This document shows positions 1 through 7,770 of a stretch of DNA of 9,167 nt, piece after piece; position 1 is the first letter of the stretch; every line of letters starts with the position of its first letter. The notes beneath the pieces were generated by a model. It searched no databases and was not told the origin of the DNA. It worked only from the letters and a program-made list of their open reading frames with translations. A program made the position numbers and the translations under genes. Origin of the DNA: Bacteroidales bacterium (GTDB taxonomy: Bacteria > Bacteroidota > Bacteroidia > Bacteroidales > UBA7960); assembly GCA_007128045.1 (NCBI GenBank), contig SKYG01000015.1, forward strand, positions 1 through 9,167. The letters run 5' to 3'.

Positions 1-21
1 GGATTGCAAAATAGCAATAAT

Positions 22-53
22 TTTGCGAGTGATAAAGCAAAGACGTATTTTTG
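22..53 (+). promoter_or_regulatory. Bacteroidota-type promoter of the acetyl-CoA synthetase gene
   Basis: A TTTG at 22-25 is followed after 20 bases by TATTTTTG at 46-53, which fits the Bacteroidota sigma-ABfr consensus (TTTG at -33, TAnnTTTG at -7, spacing about 19-21). The predicted transcription start is near 60, about 13 bases before the ATG at 73. The match also rules out the in-frame TTG at 4 as the start codon, because that codon would lie upstream of the transcript. The sequence match is direct; promoter activity is inferred. Confidence 0.62.
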
Positions 54-72
54 TAAGACAATCTATCCTACG

Positions 73-2133
73 ATGATCAATAAGCAGTTAATCAATCCAC
101 AGAGCATTGTGGTTGTTGGTGGTTCCAACGATGTTTCCAAACCTGGCGGCAAGGTGCTGAAAAACTTGCTGGATGGTGGGTTTTCCGGCGACCTGTACGT
201 TACCAACCCCAAGGAAGATGCGGTTCAGGGAGTGACATGTTTTCGTGACCCTGCCGGGGTGCCTGACGTAGACCTGGCCATCATTGCCATTGCTGCACGA
301 TTGGTGCCTGATGTGGTTGAGCTGTTGGCCCGGGAGAAGAATACCCGTGCCTTTGTAGTGCTTTCTGCAGGTTTCAGCGAGGAAAGCATGGAGGGTACCT
401 TGCTGGAGCAGCGGTTGGTTAACATTGTTGATTCTGTAAACGGTACCCTCATCGGGCCAAACTGTATCGGTGTTCTTACTCCACATCATCATAGTGTGTT
501 TACCTATCCCATCCCCGAGCTTGATGCAGCGGGCTGTGATTTTATTTCCGGGTCTGGAGCGACGGCCTGCTTCATCATGGAGTCGGGCATTCCCAACGGC
601 CTGCGTTTTGCCAGCGTCTTTTCGGTAGGTAACAGCGCACAGACAGGTGTCGAAGAGGTGCTCAGGTATATGGATGAGTCGTTTGATCCGTTAACAAGCT
701 CACGTGTCAAAATTCTGTATATAGAAACCATCAGCAAGCCACACATGTTGTTGAAACATGCTGCCTCACTGAACCGGAAGGGTTGTAGGATCGCGGCTAT
801 CAAAGCGGGCAGCTCCGATGCCGGCAGTCGCGCTGCCACCTCGCATACGGGAGCCCTGGCCGGTTCCGACCTGGCTGTCGAAGCCTTGTTCCGCAAAGCC
901 GGCATCGTACGTTGCCACAGCCGCGAAGAGCTGGTAACGGTGGCATCGGTGTTTATGCATCCGGAGCTGAAGGGTAAAAACCTGGCAGTGATCACCCACG
1001 CAGGTGGTCCTGCCGTGATGCTTACCGACGCGTTGTCGAACGGAGGCCTGTCGGTGCCGCATATAGAATCTCCGGTAGCCTGGAAGTTACTCGACAAGCT
1101 GCATCCGGGCTCATCGGTGGCCAACCCGATCGATTTTCTGGCAACAGGTACCGCTGAACAACTGGGTATCATCATTGACTTTACAGACAAGCACTTTGAT
1201 CAGATAGACGGCATGGTAGTCATATTTGGCACGCCCCGCTTGTTTCCTGTTGATGATGTATATGATATGCTCGACCAAAAGATGCGAACATGTGGAAAGC
1301 CGATCTTTCCGGTGCTCCCAAGTGTGGTTACGGCACGAGAGGAAGTGGGCAGATTTATTGCAAAGGGTCGTATCAACTTTCCTGACGAGGTAAACCTTGG
1401 CAAGGCCCTGGCCAGAGTTTATCATACGCCCCCACCTGTTGCCGGAACAGAGCCCCCTGCAGGGGTAAATAATGACTTGATACGCGCTGTTGTCGACAGG
1501 AATGCTGATGGTTATCTCCAGCCCGGAGAGGTTCAGGCCTTGCTCGACGCTGCAGGCATACCCCGTGCGGGCGAGGCGGTGTGTACTACCTATGAAGAGG
1601 CTGTAAATGAAGGCCTTCGTTTGGGGTTCCCGCTGGCGATGAAGGTGGTGGGGCCAGTGCATAAATCTGATGTGGGCGGTGTGGTGCTAAATATTGCTGA
1701 TGAAGAGCACCTTGGAATGGAGTTCGAACGGTTGATACGGATTCCTGATACTACCGCCGTCTTGCTGCAACCGATGCTATCAGGTACCGAGCTGTTTGCA
1801 GGCGCCAACTATGAGAAACCTTTCGGTCATATGATCCTTTGCGGGATGGGTGGTATCTATATCGAAGTATTCAGGGATGTGGCCCATGCCTTGTCGCCCA
1901 TCTCTCATGACGAAGCCCTGGGTATGATCAGTAGATTAAGGTCCTATAGCATGTTTAAAGGAGTGCGCAACCAGCAAGGCATCGATGAAGATGTGTTTGC
2001 TGATATCCTGGTGAGATTATCTGCCCTGGTAGAATGTGCCCCTGAAATTGCTGAAATGGACCTGAACCCTTTGCTGGGCAAAAATGATCAGGTGATCGCC
2101 GTAGATGCGCGTATCAGCCTGAAGAAGAACTGA
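73..2133 (+). CDS. Acetate--CoA ligase (ADP-forming), fused alpha and beta subunits
   Basis: A cytoplasmic enzyme that converts acetyl-CoA, ADP and phosphate to acetate, CoA and ATP. It yields ATP by substrate-level phosphorylation in fermenting cells; other acyl-CoAs are possible substrates. The 686-residue protein has the full one-chain domain order: N-terminal CoA-binding Rossmann domain (about 1-125, with IVVVGGSNDVSKPGGK at 12-27), two succinyl-CoA-ligase-like domains (about 150-440), and a C-terminal ATP-grasp domain (about 470-686). The family phosphohistidine is visible as H258 in SHTGALAG (257-264). The ATP-grasp part shows AMKVVGPVHKSDVGGV (522-537) and EMDLNPLLG (661-669). I chose ATG 73 because a promoter lies at 22-53 and the Rossmann fold begins right after it. 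No Shine-Dalgarno is seen, as is usual in this phylum. It is monocistronic and convergent with uvrA. The fused type is known from archaea and from bacteria including Bacteroidota. Substrate range cannot be read from sequence. Confidence 0.93.
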   Translation: MINKQLINPQSIVVVGGSNDVSKPGGKVLKNLLDGGFSGDLYVTNPKEDAVQGVTCFRDPAGVPDVDLAIIAIAARLVPDVVELLAREKNTRAFVVLSAGFSEESMEGTLLEQRLVNIVDSVNGTLIGPNCIGVLTPHHHSVFTYPIPELDAAGCDFISGSGATACFIMESGIPNGLRFASVFSVGNSAQTGVEEVLRYMDESFDPLTSSRVKILYIETISKPHMLLKHAASLNRKGCRIAAIKAGSSDAGSRAATSHTGALAGSDLAVEALFRKAGIVRCHSREELVTVASVFMHPELKGKNLAVITHAGGPAVMLTDALSNGGLSVPHIESPVAWKLLDKLHPGSSVANPIDFLATGTAEQLGIIIDFTDKHFDQIDGMVVIFGTPRLFPVDDVYDMLDQKMRTCGKPIFPVLPSVVTAREEVGRFIAKGRINFPDEVNLGKALARVYHTPPPVAGTEPPAGVNNDLIRAVVDRNADGYLQPGEVQALLDAAGIPRAGEAVCTTYEEAVNEGLRLGFPLAMKVVGPVHKSDVGGVVLNIADEEHLGMEFERLIRIPDTTAVLLQPMLSGTELFAGANYEKPFGHMILCGMGGIYIEVFRDVAHALSPISHDEALGMISRLRSYSMFKGVRNQQGIDEDVFADILVRLSALVECAPEIAEMDLNPLLGKNDQVIAVDARISLKKN

Positions 2134-2159
2134 TTCAGTATTGACACTCCAGAATATTT

Positions 2160-2285
2160 AGTGTCTGAACGATAATGTCCGATTTCTGCGTTATGCTTGT
2201 TTTGAAAACAGTCATTTACAAGAGTAAACTCCTTGGTTTTCAAAACTGCGCAAGCCTTGAACTCGAACATTATCGTTCAGACACT
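2160..2285. repeat. 126-bp imperfect palindrome between convergent genes
   Basis: The arms are 2160-2209 and 2236-2285, 50 nt each, around a 26-nt centre. The outer 19 bp (2160-2178 against 2267-2285, AGTGTCTGAACGATAATGT) pair perfectly. The next 8 pair at 6 positions, then a 12-nt stretch is mostly unpaired but equal in length on both sides. The inner 11 bp (2199-2209, GTTTTGAAAAC, against 2236-2246) pair perfectly again. Near the centre a small stem TTTAC/GTAAA (2215-2219, 2224-2228) closes an AAGA loop. AGTGTC also recurs just outside, inverted at 2143-2148 and direct at 2310-2315. It lies between the 3' ends of two convergent genes and could act as a bidirectional terminator, but no U tract follows either arm. 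No target-site duplication is seen. A repeated palindromic element is an alternative. Confidence 0.8.
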
Positions 2286-2325
2286 TGACTTTATGGACGG
2301 ACTCTAATTAGTGTCTATCCAAACA

Positions 2326-2373
2326 ATTCAACAATTCAACACCTCAACAATTCAACAGTTCAACAATTCAACA
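2326..2373. repeat. 8-bp tandem repeat, six units, overlapping the uvrA stop
   Basis: Read on the minus strand, six consecutive octamers run from 2373 down to 2326: TGTTGAAT, TGTTGAAC, TGTTGAAT, TGTTGAGG, TGTTGAAT, TGTTGAAT, with a decayed partial unit at 2325-2318. The uvrA stop TGA (2362-2360) and its last four codons fall in the first two units. Each unit carries TGA and 8 is not a multiple of 3, so all three minus-strand frames meet a stop within 24 bp. The plus strand of the repeat has no stop codon. Confidence 0.85.
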
Positions 2374-5206
2374 GTACCTCCTTTAGGTAATGTGCGGTGT
2401 ATCCATTATTCTGGGATATAACTTCTTCCGGGCTGCCCTGTGCAATGATTTGTCCGCCGCGGTCGCCGCCCTCCGGGCCCAGGTCGATGATATGATCGGC
2501 AACCTTGATCACATCCATATTATGTTCTATCACCACCACGGTATTTCCTCTGTCGACCAGTCTGTTCAGCACCTCCATCAGCACGCGGATATCTTCAAAA
2601 TGCAAGCCTGTTGTTGGTTCATCGAGGATGTAGAAGGTTTTTCCTGTATCGCGTCTTGACAGTTCGGCGGCCAGCTTAACACGCTGGGCTTCACCACCAG
2701 ACAGGGTCGTGCTGCTCTGGCCGAGGGTAATATATCCCAGTCCTACATCCTGTAACGTTCTGATCTTCTGCACAATGTTTGGTATATGCTCAAAAAACAC
2801 CAGGGCCTGGCTGATACTCAGGTTCAGCACATCATTGATATTTTTCCCTTTAAACCGTACTTCAAGGGTTTCACGGTTGTACCGCTTGCCCTGGCAGTCT
2901 TCACAATGTACATAGACATCTGGCAGGAAGTTCATCACGATGGTTCTCACACCCGCACCCTGGCATGTTTCGCAGCGTCCACCTTTCACGTTAAACGAAA
3001 AACGGCCGGGCAAATACCCTCTCACCTGTGCTTCCGGCAGAGAGGCAAAAAGTTTGCGGATATCATCAAAGACCTTAGTATATGTAGCCGGGTTAGACCG
3101 GGGAGTTCTGCCGATAGGCGACTGGTCTATCTCAATAACTTTATCGATATATTGGATCCCCTCGATGGCCTTATGTGGGAGCGGTTGTGCTTCAGACCGG
3201 TAAAAGTGTCTGCTAAGTATCGGGTATAATGTTTCGTTAATTAAAGATGATTTGCCACTCCCTGACACCCCTGTCACACAAATCAATAGTCCGAGCGGAA
3301 GTTCCAGGGGCATGCCCTTCAGGTTATGCCCGGTGGCTCCGAATAGTGACAGTTTTTGTCCGTTGCCTGTCCGGCGCGTTGCGGGCAGCGGCACTTCCTT
3401 TCTTCCGGTCAGGTAGTCGGCAGTGATGGTATGCTGCTGCATGATATCTTCTGGCGTTCCCTGTGCAACAATCTTACCACCATTTACCCCTGCCCCGGGC
3501 CCAATATCTACCACGTGGTCAGCAGCCATGATCATGTCGCGGTCATGTTCTACTACGATAACCGAATTGCCAAGGGCGCGAAGGTTCTTCAGCGATTGTA
3601 TCAGCCTGTGGTTGTCGCGCTGATGCAGGCCGATGCTGGGTTCATCAAGAATATACAGAACCCCGGTAAGCTGCGAACCTATCTGAGTGGCCAGCCTGAT
3701 GCGTTGGCTCTCACCACCGGAAAGGCTTTTGGCAGGTCTGTTCAAAGACAGGTAATCCAGGCCGACGTCAAGCAAAAATCCCAACCTGAGACTTAACTCC
3801 CGAAGCACTTCAGATGCGATGCGCTGTTTGCGGGGTTCCAGGCTGCCAGGCATGTTATCGACCTCCTCTCTAAGGCTCAGCAAATCCAGCTCTGCAAGGT
3901 CAGCAATGCTTTTACCAGCTATAAAGAAATGTAAAGATTCCTTTTTCAGGCGTTTGCCATGACATTCCGGGCAGGCTTTCTGCCGCATAAATGTGCCTGC
4001 CCAGCGCCGGACAGAACCGGATGTGCTTTCATCAGCCTGGTTGGAGATAAAGTTAACAATTCCTTCAAAATTCAATGAATAGGTGCTGGTAACCCCGAGG
4101 CTTTCATGCTTTACCTTAAATACCTCATCCGACCCATAAAGTATTGTATTGATGGCTTCATCGCTCCATTCACCGATGGGCGTATCCAGGCCAAAGCCAT
4201 ACTTTAAACCGATAGCTTCCAACTGTTTGGTGACCCAGGCATTTTTTGTGTTTGCCATGGGTGCTATTCCTCCTTTTTTGATCGACAGCTTAGGGTTTGG
4301 GATGATCTTGCTCAGGTCCATCTCACTCACAGTGCCAAGGCCATTGCAGTGCGGACAGGCTCCATAGGGTGAATTGAACGAGAAGGCGTTCGGTTCCGGG
4401 TCCTGGTAGGCAATACCCGACACCGGACACATCAGCTTGCGGCTATAGTGGTACACCGACTGATCATTTTCGTCGATCACCATGACCATGCCTTTACCAT
4501 ACTTCATGGCTGTCTGCAGGGACGCAGACAGTCGCTTGCGGGCTTTATCATTCACCTGCAGGCGGTCTATTACGGTCTCAATGTCATGAACCTTGTAGCG
4601 ATCTATCTTCATGCCCGGAGTGATTTCCCGGATCACCCCATCGACCCTTACCCTAAGAAAACCCTGCTTTCCGACCTGCTCAAACAGTTCCCTGTAGTGT
4701 CCTTTTCGCCCTTTTACCAAAGGAGCCAATATTACCACGTCTTTGCCAATGAAACGCTCCACGAGCAGATCTACGATCTGAGTATCGGTATAGCGAACCA
4801 TCTTTTCACCGGTAACATATGAATGTGCATCAGCGATGCGTGCATATAACAAACGTAAAAAGTCATATATTTCGGTAATGGTGCCCACCGTAGAACGTGG
4901 GTTTCGGTTAACGGATTTCTGTTCGATGCTGATCACCGGGCTTAAACCGGTGATCTTATCCACATCGGGGCGTTCCAGAGAACCTAAAAATTGCCGGGCA
5001 TAGGCGGAGAATGTTTCAATATAGCGGCGCTGCCCTTCCGCGTAGATGGTATCAAATGCCAGTGAAGATTTGCCACTGCCGCTCAACCCGGTTATCACCG
5101 TCAGTCGTTCACGAGGAATTACCAGGTCAATATTTTGGAGGTTATGCACCCTGGCACCAACTACCTCCAGGTGCTCTTCTGCCACTAAATCTGAAATCAA
5201 CGCCAT
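2360..5206 (-). CDS. uvrA: UvrABC excinuclease subunit A
   Basis: The DNA-damage recognition ATPase of nucleotide excision repair, acting in the cytoplasm as a dimer that loads UvrB. The 948-residue length is normal for the family. Two ABC ATPase modules are complete. The first has Walker A GLSGSGKS (40-47), signature LSGGESQR (495-502) and Walker B YILDEP (518-523). The second has GVSGSGKS (646-653), LSGGEAQR (835-842) and YILDEP (859-864). The C-terminal zinc module is intact: C745-X2-C748-X19-C768-X2-C771. The first zinc site is not: C260-X2-S263-X20-C284-X2-C287, with Ser in the second Cys position. I recall the same loss in other Bacteroidota UvrA proteins. ATG 5206 starts 19 bases after a TACCTTTG box and fits the normal N-terminus. 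The last residues LLNC are encoded inside a tandem repeat. It is divergent from the transporter gene and convergent with the synthetase gene; no uvrB or uvrC is nearby. Confidence 0.97.
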   Translation of the reverse strand: MALISDLVAEEHLEVVGARVHNLQNIDLVIPRERLTVITGLSGSGKSSLAFDTIYAEGQRRYIETFSAYARQFLGSLERPDVDKITGLSPVISIEQKSVNRNPRSTVGTITEIYDFLRLLYARIADAHSYVTGEKMVRYTDTQIVDLLVERFIGKDVVILAPLVKGRKGHYRELFEQVGKQGFLRVRVDGVIREITPGMKIDRYKVHDIETVIDRLQVNDKARKRLSASLQTAMKYGKGMVMVIDENDQSVYHYSRKLMCPVSGIAYQDPEPNAFSFNSPYGACPHCNGLGTVSEMDLSKIIPNPKLSIKKGGIAPMANTKNAWVTKQLEAIGLKYGFGLDTPIGEWSDEAINTILYGSDEVFKVKHESLGVTSTYSLNFEGIVNFISNQADESTSGSVRRWAGTFMRQKACPECHGKRLKKESLHFFIAGKSIADLAELDLLSLREEVDNMPGSLEPRKQRIASEVLRELSLRLGFLLDVGLDYLSLNRPAKSLSGGESQRIRLATQIGSQLTGVLYILDEPSIGLHQRDNHRLIQSLKNLRALGNSVIVVEHDRDMIMAADHVVDIGPGAGVNGGKIVAQGTPEDIMQQHTITADYLTGRKEVPLPATRRTGNGQKLSLFGATGHNLKGMPLELPLGLLICVTGVSGSGKSSLINETLYPILSRHFYRSEAQPLPHKAIEGIQYIDKVIEIDQSPIGRTPRSNPATYTKVFDDIRKLFASLPEAQVRGYLPGRFSFNVKGGRCETCQGAGVRTIVMNFLPDVYVHCEDCQGKRYNRETLEVRFKGKNINDVLNLSISQALVFFEHIPNIVQKIRTLQDVGLGYITLGQSSTTLSGGEAQRVKLAAELSRRDTGKTFYILDEPTTGLHFEDIRVLMEVLNRLVDRGNTVVVIEHNMDVIKVADHIIDLGPEGGDRGGQIIAQGSPEEVISQNNGYTAHYLKEVLLNC

Positions 5207-5225
5207 GGATAAAAAATTGAACCTG

Positions 5226-5233
5226 CAAAGGTA
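5226..5233 (-). promoter_or_regulatory. -7 box of the uvrA promoter
   Basis: On the minus strand this reads TACCTTTG, an exact TAnnTTTG. It puts transcription start near 5219-5220 and leaves a leader of about 14 bases before the uvrA ATG at 5206. No clear TTTG or TTG is seen at the expected -33 distance (around 5254). The box belongs to an inverted repeat with the opposing transporter promoter. The match is seen; activity is inferred. Confidence 0.5.
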
Positions 5234-5254
5234 CGGCTTTTAAAAGAAAAATAA

Positions 5255-5262
5255 TACCTTTG
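5255..5262 (+). promoter_or_regulatory. -7 box of the MMPL transporter promoter
   Basis: TACCTTTG is an exact TAnnTTTG, 36 bases before the ATG at 5299, which implies a leader of about 30 bases. A good -33 element is missing at the expected 5231-5235. The in-frame TTG at 5260 is part of this box, so it is very unlikely to be the start codon. The match is seen; activity is inferred. Confidence 0.5.
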
Positions 5263-5298
5263 CAAGCTTTAAAATCTACCGTCGACACAGCATCATTT

Positions 5299-7650
5299 AT
5301 GTGGGAATTTATTGTCAGGGTCATCCTGAGGAACCGGATAAGCATCCTGATCACCATAGCCATTCTGACGATCATCATGGCCTGGCAAGCCACAAAAGTT
5401 ACCCTCTCCTATGAGATGGCCCAGATGCTGCCCGCCTCAGATACTACATTTGTAGAGTATAATCAATTCAAGGAAGTGTTTGGCGAAGATGGCAATGTGG
5501 TATTTGTTGGACTGGAAGACCAGAAGATTTTCGATCTCGATTATTTCAGACAATGGCATGTACTCACTGAATCATTCAGAGAGGTGGAAGGAGTGACAGG
5601 AGTGGTTAATATTACCAACCTACCGCAGTTGATTCGTGATGATGAAGAACGAACTTTCGTGTTCAGGCCTGTTTTCAGAGGTATCCCTGGTAGTCAGACA
5701 GCACTCGACAGTCTGGTCGGGGCTTCTTTCAACCTGGCCTTTTATGACCAATTGCTTTTTAACCGTTTAACGGGAGCCCTGTTAACGGCAATCACCATCG
5801 ACAGAGATATTCTGAATACCACCGACCGCATCAAACCAGTAATGACCATCCAGGCTATCGGAGAGGAGTTTTCTGCCGGAACAGGCATCCAACTGTATTA
5901 TAGCGGCCTGCCATTTATCCGCACCAAAACAGCCCTCAAGATTGAAAACGAGCTAAAGCTATTCGTCTTTCTTGCCATGTTGGTGGCATCACTCGCCCTT
6001 TTCTATTTTTTTCGTTCCTATAAAGCCATGGTCTTCCCCATGATCATCGTGGTGATTGGCGTCATATGGGCTCTTGGCACCATCAGCCTGCTGGGCTATG
6101 AGATCACTGTGCTGACAGGAATCCTCCCACCACTGATCATCATTATCGGGGTGGAGAACTGTATATTCCTTCTCAACAAATACCATTATGAATACCGGGC
6201 CCACGGAAATAAAATGAAGAGCCTTGTCAGGGTGGTACAACGTGTAGGCAACGCCACCATGCTTACCAACGCCACCACGGCAGTTGGCTTTGCCACCTTT
6301 ATCATCACCGGGAACCGTATTCTTGTGGAGTTTGGCATTGTAGCCGCGCTGAATATCCTTTCGGTGTTTGTCCTTACCCTAACCCTCATACCGATATTCT
6401 ACAGCTTCCTCAACGCTCCCGACCCGAGACATATTCGCCATCTGGACAGTAAGCGGATGCGTGTGTTGATAGATCATGTTATCCATGTGATCACCCATCA
6501 CCGAAGAAAAGTTTATGCCCTGGCTTTGATCTTGTTGGTCACAGGCATTATTGGCATTACCAGGCTTCACACGTCAGGGAATGTGGTCGACGACATTCCT
6601 CACCGTGACCCGCTGTACAAAGACCTGATGTTTTTTGAGCGTAACATCTCCGGCATCATGCCTTTCGAGATTGCCATCAACACAGGTAGTCCCAACGGAG
6701 TGTTACGTGCTGCCACTTTAACAGCCATTGATGCCCTGCAGGAAGAGCTTGCCAGGCATCCTGAATTGTCCAGGCCAATGTCTATAGCGGAGGTGATGAA
6801 GTTTGCCCGTCAGGCCTTCTACAGGGGTGACCCGGAGATGTATGCCCTGCCCCACCGGCACGACAGAACCTTTATTCAGTCGTACATGCCCAGAGGAAAA
6901 ATCAGTGACAACAGCTTACTCAGCTCATTGGTCGATAGTGCTATGCAACAAACCCGTATCAGCGTTCAGATGGCCAATATCAGCACCCCGGATATAAGGA
7001 GGATACAAGAGGAGTTGCGGCCACGGATCGACTCCATATTTGACCCTCAGGAGCATCAGGTCATCATGACCGGCACAAGCGTGGTGTATCTTAAAGGTAC
7101 TGAATACCTGGTGAAAAACCTTCTGACCAGCCTGATCTTTGCCATCATCGTCATCTCCGTGTTGATTGCCTTGCTTTTCAGCCGGGCCAGGATGGTAGTC
7201 ATATCACTGGTGCCAAACCTGTTTCCACAGATCCTGACAGCAGCATTGATGGGCTACCTCAATATTCCCATAAAACCTTCTACCATACTTATCTTTAGCA
7301 TCGCGCTGGGGATATCTGTCGACAACTCCATTCATTTTCTGGCAAAATTCAGGCAGGAGCTGCATTTACGCAACTACAGCATCAAATGTGCTGTACTTAC
7401 AGCCATCCGTGAAAGCGGCACCAGCATGGTGTATACCTTTGTGGTGTTGTTTTTTGGATTTATCATATTTACAGGATCATCGTTTGGAGGCACCCAGGCC
7501 CTGGGTTACCTGATCGCCTTCACACTGTCGGTAGCCCTGATGTCAAACCTGTTTCTGCTGCCTTCCATGCTCCTGTCGCTGCATAAACGCGTGTCGGGCA
7601 CCAAACTTGAAAAATCATTCCTCGGCAACGGCAAGGCAACAAAGAATTAA
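5299..7650 (+). CDS. MMPL/RND-superfamily membrane transporter
   Basis: A predicted proton-driven exporter of the inner membrane, 783 residues. It has the duplicated RND layout: one transmembrane segment (about 14-34), a large extracytoplasmic domain (about 35-218), then a block of five to six segments (about 220-371). The second half repeats this: a segment at about 405-421, a second extracytoplasmic domain to about 605, and five segments to about 757. Acidic residues sit at equivalent places in the two cores, E286 in GVENCIFLLNKY and D675 in GISVDNSIHFLAKF; both motifs are typical of MMPL-type members and are the likely proton-relay sites. At under 800 residues it is shorter than AcrB-type pumps (about 1,050) and fits the MMPL/hopanoid-exporter group. 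The start is ATG 5299. No adaptor or outer-membrane partner is adjacent, so the substrate is unknown; lipids or other hydrophobic compounds are the usual family cargo. It is divergent from uvrA. Confidence 0.88.
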   Translation: MWEFIVRVILRNRISILITIAILTIIMAWQATKVTLSYEMAQMLPASDTTFVEYNQFKEVFGEDGNVVFVGLEDQKIFDLDYFRQWHVLTESFREVEGVTGVVNITNLPQLIRDDEERTFVFRPVFRGIPGSQTALDSLVGASFNLAFYDQLLFNRLTGALLTAITIDRDILNTTDRIKPVMTIQAIGEEFSAGTGIQLYYSGLPFIRTKTALKIENELKLFVFLAMLVASLALFYFFRSYKAMVFPMIIVVIGVIWALGTISLLGYEITVLTGILPPLIIIIGVENCIFLLNKYHYEYRAHGNKMKSLVRVVQRVGNATMLTNATTAVGFATFIITGNRILVEFGIVAALNILSVFVLTLTLIPIFYSFLNAPDPRHIRHLDSKRMRVLIDHVIHVITHHRRKVYALALILLVTGIIGITRLHTSGNVVDDIPHRDPLYKDLMFFERNISGIMPFEIAINTGSPNGVLRAATLTAIDALQEELARHPELSRPMSIAEVMKFARQAFYRGDPEMYALPHRHDRTFIQSYMPRGKISDNSLLSSLVDSAMQQTRISVQMANISTPDIRRIQEELRPRIDSIFDPQEHQVIMTGTSVVYLKGTEYLVKNLLTSLIFAIIVISVLIALLFSRARMVVISLVPNLFPQILTAALMGYLNIPIKPSTILIFSIALGISVDNSIHFLAKFRQELHLRNYSIKCAVLTAIRESGTSMVYTFVVLFFGFIIFTGSSFGGTQALGYLIAFTLSVALMSNLFLLPSMLLSLHKRVSGTKLEKSFLGNGKATKN

Positions 7651-7654
7651 TTTA

Positions 7655-7662
7655 TATCTTTG
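7655..7662 (+). promoter_or_regulatory. Possible -7 box for rfbA, directly after the transporter stop
   Basis: TATCTTTG matches TAnnTTTG and starts 5 bases after the transporter stop codon. No -33 element is seen at the right distance. If used, it gives rfbA a leader of about 250 bases containing the octamer repeats and the CCGCAG block. No better box is seen nearer to the ATG at 7923. This is a weak call: an 8-mer with two free positions can occur by chance. Confidence 0.3.
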
Positions 7663-7670
7663 AAGACAGG

Positions 7671-7734
7671 TTGCCAGGTTACGAAGTTACCAAGTTACCA
7701 AGTTACCAAGTTGCGAAGTTACCAAGTTACCAGG
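7671..7734. repeat. 8-bp tandem repeat, eight units (TTACCAAG type)
   Basis: Eight octamers in phase: TTGCCAGG, TTACGAAG, TTACCAAG three times, TTGCGAAG, TTACCAAG, TTACCAGG. Four units are identical and the others differ at one or two positions. The repeat has no stop codon on the plus strand, which leaves a 66-codon open frame that is not a gene. The GGTTACCA core is the reverse complement of the TGGTAACC octamers at 8893-8916. Confidence 0.9.
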
Positions 7735-7770
7735 CCTGTCTCGAACAAAGTGAGAGATATGGTTACCGGT

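Larger units (their letters stand above)
5224..5264. repeat. Perfect 10-bp inverted repeat carrying both divergent -7 boxes
   Basis: TGCAAAGGTA at 5224-5233 is the exact reverse complement of TACCTTTGCA at 5255-5264, with 21 bases between. The arms contain the -7 boxes for uvrA (leftward) and the transporter (rightward). The AT-rich spacer holds the palindrome CTTTTAAAAG (5237-5246). Because each promoter's -33 region lies over or beside the other's -7 box, polymerase could not easily occupy both. An operator function for the repeat is also possible. Confidence 0.6.

Noticed and set aside
4..72. In-frame TTG start extending the acetyl-CoA synthetase by 23 residues
   Set aside because: A good promoter (22-53) lies inside the extension, and ATG 73 directly precedes the conserved Rossmann fold.
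2088..2270. Minus-strand open frame of 60 codons across the palindrome
   Set aside because: It overlaps the 3' end of the synthetase gene and reads through the palindrome; no protein-like features.
2160..2285. Palindrome as a recent transposable element with target-site duplication
   Set aside because: The bases flanking the two arms (TATTT and TGACT) do not form a direct repeat, and no transposase is present.
5260..5298. In-frame TTG start extending the transporter by 13 residues
   Set aside because: The TTG is part of the TACCTTTG -7 box, and ATG 5299 gives a normal N-terminus leading into the first membrane segment.
7671..7734. CRISPR array
   Set aside because: The units are 8 bp and directly adjacent, without spacers, and no cas gene is in the window.
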